Positions 15,838 to 17,575 of a DNA stretch of 17,575 nucleotides are shown here, in pieces. Position 1 is the first letter of the stretch, and the number at the start of each line of letters is the position of its first letter. Under the pieces are notes generated by a model, which saw only the letters and a list, made by a program, of their open reading frames with translations, had not been told where the DNA came from and did no database searches. Position numbers and translations under genes: made by a program. Source of the stretch: Acidobacteriota bacterium (GTDB lineage Bacteria > Acidobacteriota > Terriglobia > Terriglobales > Acidobacteriaceae); assembly GCA_021841795.1 (NCBI GenBank), contig JAKCDN010000014.1:1-17575 (forward strand), read 5' to 3'.

Positions 15838-17448
15838 ATGAATCGCAACCGCTGCGCACACCGCGCGCTACTCGTCCTTGCAGCAGCCGTCATCGCCCTT
15901 GCCGCGGGCCCCGCCGTTGCGCAGCAAAAGTCCGCAAATGAACAGCGGCAGCTTGCTCGCGTCGATGCTGCTGCACAGACCGGCCCCTTTCGTCCCGCCT
16001 GGGATTCGCTCGCCGGATATCGCGCCCCCGATTGGTTTCGCGACGCCAAGTTCGGCATCTTCATCCACTGGGGCGTGTATTCCGTTCCGGCATTCGGAAA
16101 CGAATGGTATTCGCGCAACATGTATGTCGAGGGCAGCGCAGCTTTCAAGCACCACCTCGCAACCTACGGCCCCCAGTCCAAATTCGGCTACAAGGATTTC
16201 ATCCCCTTGTTCCGTGCCGAGCGCTTCGACCCCAATGCCTGGCTTGATCTTTTCGTTGCCGCAGGCGCCCGTTACGTTGTCCCCGTAGCCGAGCACTGTG
16301 ACGGCTTCCCCATGTACGACTCCAGACTCACCGATTGGGACGCCGCCAGGATGGGGCCCCGGCGTGACATCGTCGGCGAACTTGAAGCCGCAACCCGCCG
16401 CCACGGCCTCCGCTTCGGCGTCTCCTCGCATCGCGCCGAACACTGGTGGTGGTACGACGGCGGAATGAAGTTCGACTCCGACGTCCGTGATCCCCGCTAC
16501 GCCGGCCTCTACGGACCCGCAGAGCCCATGGCCCTGCCCGGCGAAAACACCTCGAAGGAGCCGGACCCCGACCACCTCGAGCGCTGGCTGCCGCCCAACA
16601 AGGCATTCCTCGACGACTGGCTCGCCCGCAGCTCCGAGCTCGTCACCATGTACCACCCCGATTTCCTCTACTTCGACTGGTGGATCGGGCAGCCCGCCTT
16701 TCAGCCCTATCTCCAACGCTTCGCCGCCTACTATTACGATCAGGCCGCAAGCCGCCATCAGGGCGTCGTGCTCACCTACAAGGGCTACGATTTCCCTGAG
16801 AACGCAGCCACCCTCGACATTGAGCGCGGAAAACTCGACACGCTCCGCCTGCTCCCTTGGCAGACGGATACATCGGTCAGCATTCATTCCTGGGGCTACG
16901 CCGACAACGACCAGTACCGCAGCGCAAAATCTCTCATCGACGAACTGGTCGACGTCGTCAGCAAAAACGGTAACCTGCTGCTCAATGTTGGCCCCCGCTC
17001 CGACGGCACCATTCCCGATCAGGCTCGCGCCATCCTGCTCCAGATGGGCGCATGGCTCAAAACCAACGGCGAGGCGATCTACGGCTCGCGGCCGTGGCTC
17101 GTCTACGGCGAAGGTCCAACCAAGGTCACCAGCTCTTCCAAGCACTCCGACGAACAGCAGTTCACTGCCGAAGATATTCGCTTCACCACCCGCAGCGGCG
17201 CCCTCTACGCCATCGCCCTGGGCTGGCCGTCAAGCGGCGATCTGCTCATTCGCTCGCTCGCCGCCGGGCTCCCTTACCTCGGCGACCCGGTTTGCGGGGT
17301 AAAGCTGCTGGGCTCCAGCCAGCCGCTCTCCTGGCATCAGGAGGCCGACGGCCTGCACATCGCGCTTCCCGCTCAACCTCCAGATGAGCCCGCCTGGACG
17401 TTCCGAATAGTGGAATGGCAAGGCCGCACCGGCCATTGCGGCAACTGA
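15838..17448 (+). CDS. Secreted GH29 alpha-L-fucosidase
   Basis: This 536-residue retaining glycosidase removes terminal alpha-L-fucose. The signal peptide MNRNRCAHRALLVLAAAVIALA is likely cut after AVA. GH29 hallmarks follow: WFRDAKFGIFIHWGVYSVPAFGNEW, AGARYVVPVAEHCDGFPMYDS, then YFDWWIG with the expected nucleophile Asp280. LLLNVGPRSDGTIPDQA closes the barrel, followed by GEAIYGSRPW and a C-terminal beta domain, as in the family. The ATG at 15838 fits the signal peptide; the frame is open back to 15532, but that part is antisense to the rhamnosidase. The gene is divergent from GH78, forming a two-enzyme deoxysugar-removal pair. An imperfect copy of the operator repeat lies near its 3' end (17400-17416). 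Confidence 0.92.
   Translation: MNRNRCAHRALLVLAAAVIALAAGPAVAQQKSANEQRQLARVDAAAQTGPFRPAWDSLAGYRAPDWFRDAKFGIFIHWGVYSVPAFGNEWYSRNMYVEGSAAFKHHLATYGPQSKFGYKDFIPLFRAERFDPNAWLDLFVAAGARYVVPVAEHCDGFPMYDSRLTDWDAARMGPRRDIVGELEAATRRHGLRFGVSSHRAEHWWWYDGGMKFDSDVRDPRYAGLYGPAEPMALPGENTSKEPDPDHLERWLPPNKAFLDDWLARSSELVTMYHPDFLYFDWWIGQPAFQPYLQRFAAYYYDQAASRHQGVVLTYKGYDFPENAATLDIERGKLDTLRLLPWQTDTSVSIHSWGYADNDQYRSAKSLIDELVDVVSKNGNLLLNVGPRSDGTIPDQARAILLQMGAWLKTNGEAIYGSRPWLVYGEGPTKVTSSSKHSDEQQFTAEDIRFTTRSGALYAIALGWPSSGDLLIRSLAAGLPYLGDPVCGVKLLGSSQPLSWHQEADGLHIALPAQPPDEPAWTFRIVEWQGRTGHCGN
17400..17416. promoter_or_regulatory. Degenerate operator-like repeat GTTCCG-N5-TGGAAT
   Basis: Each arm differs by one base from the ATTCCG/CGGAAT operator, with the same 5-base spacing. 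It lies inside the last codons of the fucosidase, much as operator 2 lies in the last codons of the regulator. If real, it would control a gene beyond the right edge. No clear promoter hexamers flank it. Confidence 0.3.
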
Positions 17449-17575
17449 TACAACCGCTGCGCTTGTGGCTCTGCTTGTCTCTTTGCTTGTACCCTGGACC
17501 GATGCTCGTTCCAGGCCTCACCCCTAACCCCTCACCCGCAGGACGGGTGCCACAGAACATCTTTTCCGTTCCTTT
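17449..17575. other. Non-coding right edge with two short hairpins
   Basis: These 127 bases after the fucosidase show no gene. CCTGGA/TCCAGG (17493-17498 with 17510-17515) and CACCCG-N5-CGGGTG (17533-17549) can each form a 6-base-pair stem; the second is followed about 12 bases later by TTTT. They may be a transcription end or part of a dispersed intergenic repeat. The window ends here. Confidence 0.3.

Noticed and set aside
16084..16100. GTTCCG-N5-CGGAAA inside the fucosidase gene, a core match to the operator
   Set aside because: It keeps the inner TTCCG/CGGAA arms but lies early in a conserved coding motif (VPAFGNEW region), not upstream of a gene. It is probably codon-driven, though a roadblock site cannot be excluded.
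15753..16148. N-terminal extension of the rhamnosidase to a far upstream start
   Set aside because: It lies antisense to the fucosidase start, while a proper signal peptide begins at 15752.

Overview
The window is about 17.6 kb of GC-rich bacterial DNA. It is almost fully coding and looks like a dedicated carbohydrate-utilisation locus. Several exported glycosidases (two with twin-arginine signals), a RuBisCO-like protein, TTG/GTG starts and the general protein style suggest a soil or plant-litter member of Acidobacteriota (class Terriglobia). That placement is an inference from style, not from a marker gene. No RNA gene, insertion sequence, CRISPR array or integrase was seen.

Layout, left to right. 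(1) On the minus strand, a split transketolase: the C-terminal subunit runs off the left edge (1-757) and the complete N-terminal subunit (751-1602) lies upstream of it. (2) Diverging on the plus strand, a hybrid regulator (1799-3040) joins an IclR-type winged helix to a LacI-like periplasmic-binding-protein sensor. (3) A plus-strand operon holds a Tat-exported GH127/DUF1680 protein (3094-4881), a RuBisCO-like protein (4890-6179) and a DUF1537 four-carbon-acid-sugar kinase (6176-7471). (4) Convergent to it, a minus-strand pair: an Asp/Glu-racemase-family enzyme (8716-9414) and an ACS-type MFS transporter (7487-8719). (5) A plus-strand pair: GH42 beta-galactosidase (9647-11755) and a Tat-exported five-bladed beta-propeller glycosidase-like protein (11795-12886). 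(6) A divergent pair: GH78 alpha-L-rhamnosidase (12972-15752, minus) and GH29 alpha-L-fucosidase (15838-17448, plus).

Working model. Exported enzymes strip rhamnose, fucose, galactose and probably a furanoside from a complex plant glycan. The freed (acid) sugar enters through the ACS-type carrier. The kinase and RuBisCO-like pair processes a branched acid sugar, by analogy with the published 3-oxo-isoapionate steps of D-apiose/D-apionate catabolism, and the split transketolase feeds two-carbon units into the pentose phosphate pool. Rhamnogalacturonan II, which contains apiose, rhamnose, fucose, galactose and arabinose, is an attractive but unproven target.

The strongest new observation is regulatory. 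The inverted repeat ATTCCG-N5-CGGAAT occurs three times with perfect arms and identical spacing: at 1742-1758 between the -35 and -10 of the regulator's own promoter, at 3003-3019 upstream of the GH127/RLP/kinase operon, and at 9574-9590 upstream of the GH42 operon. A degenerate copy sits at 17400-17416. Together these define a putative operator and regulon for the hybrid regulator.
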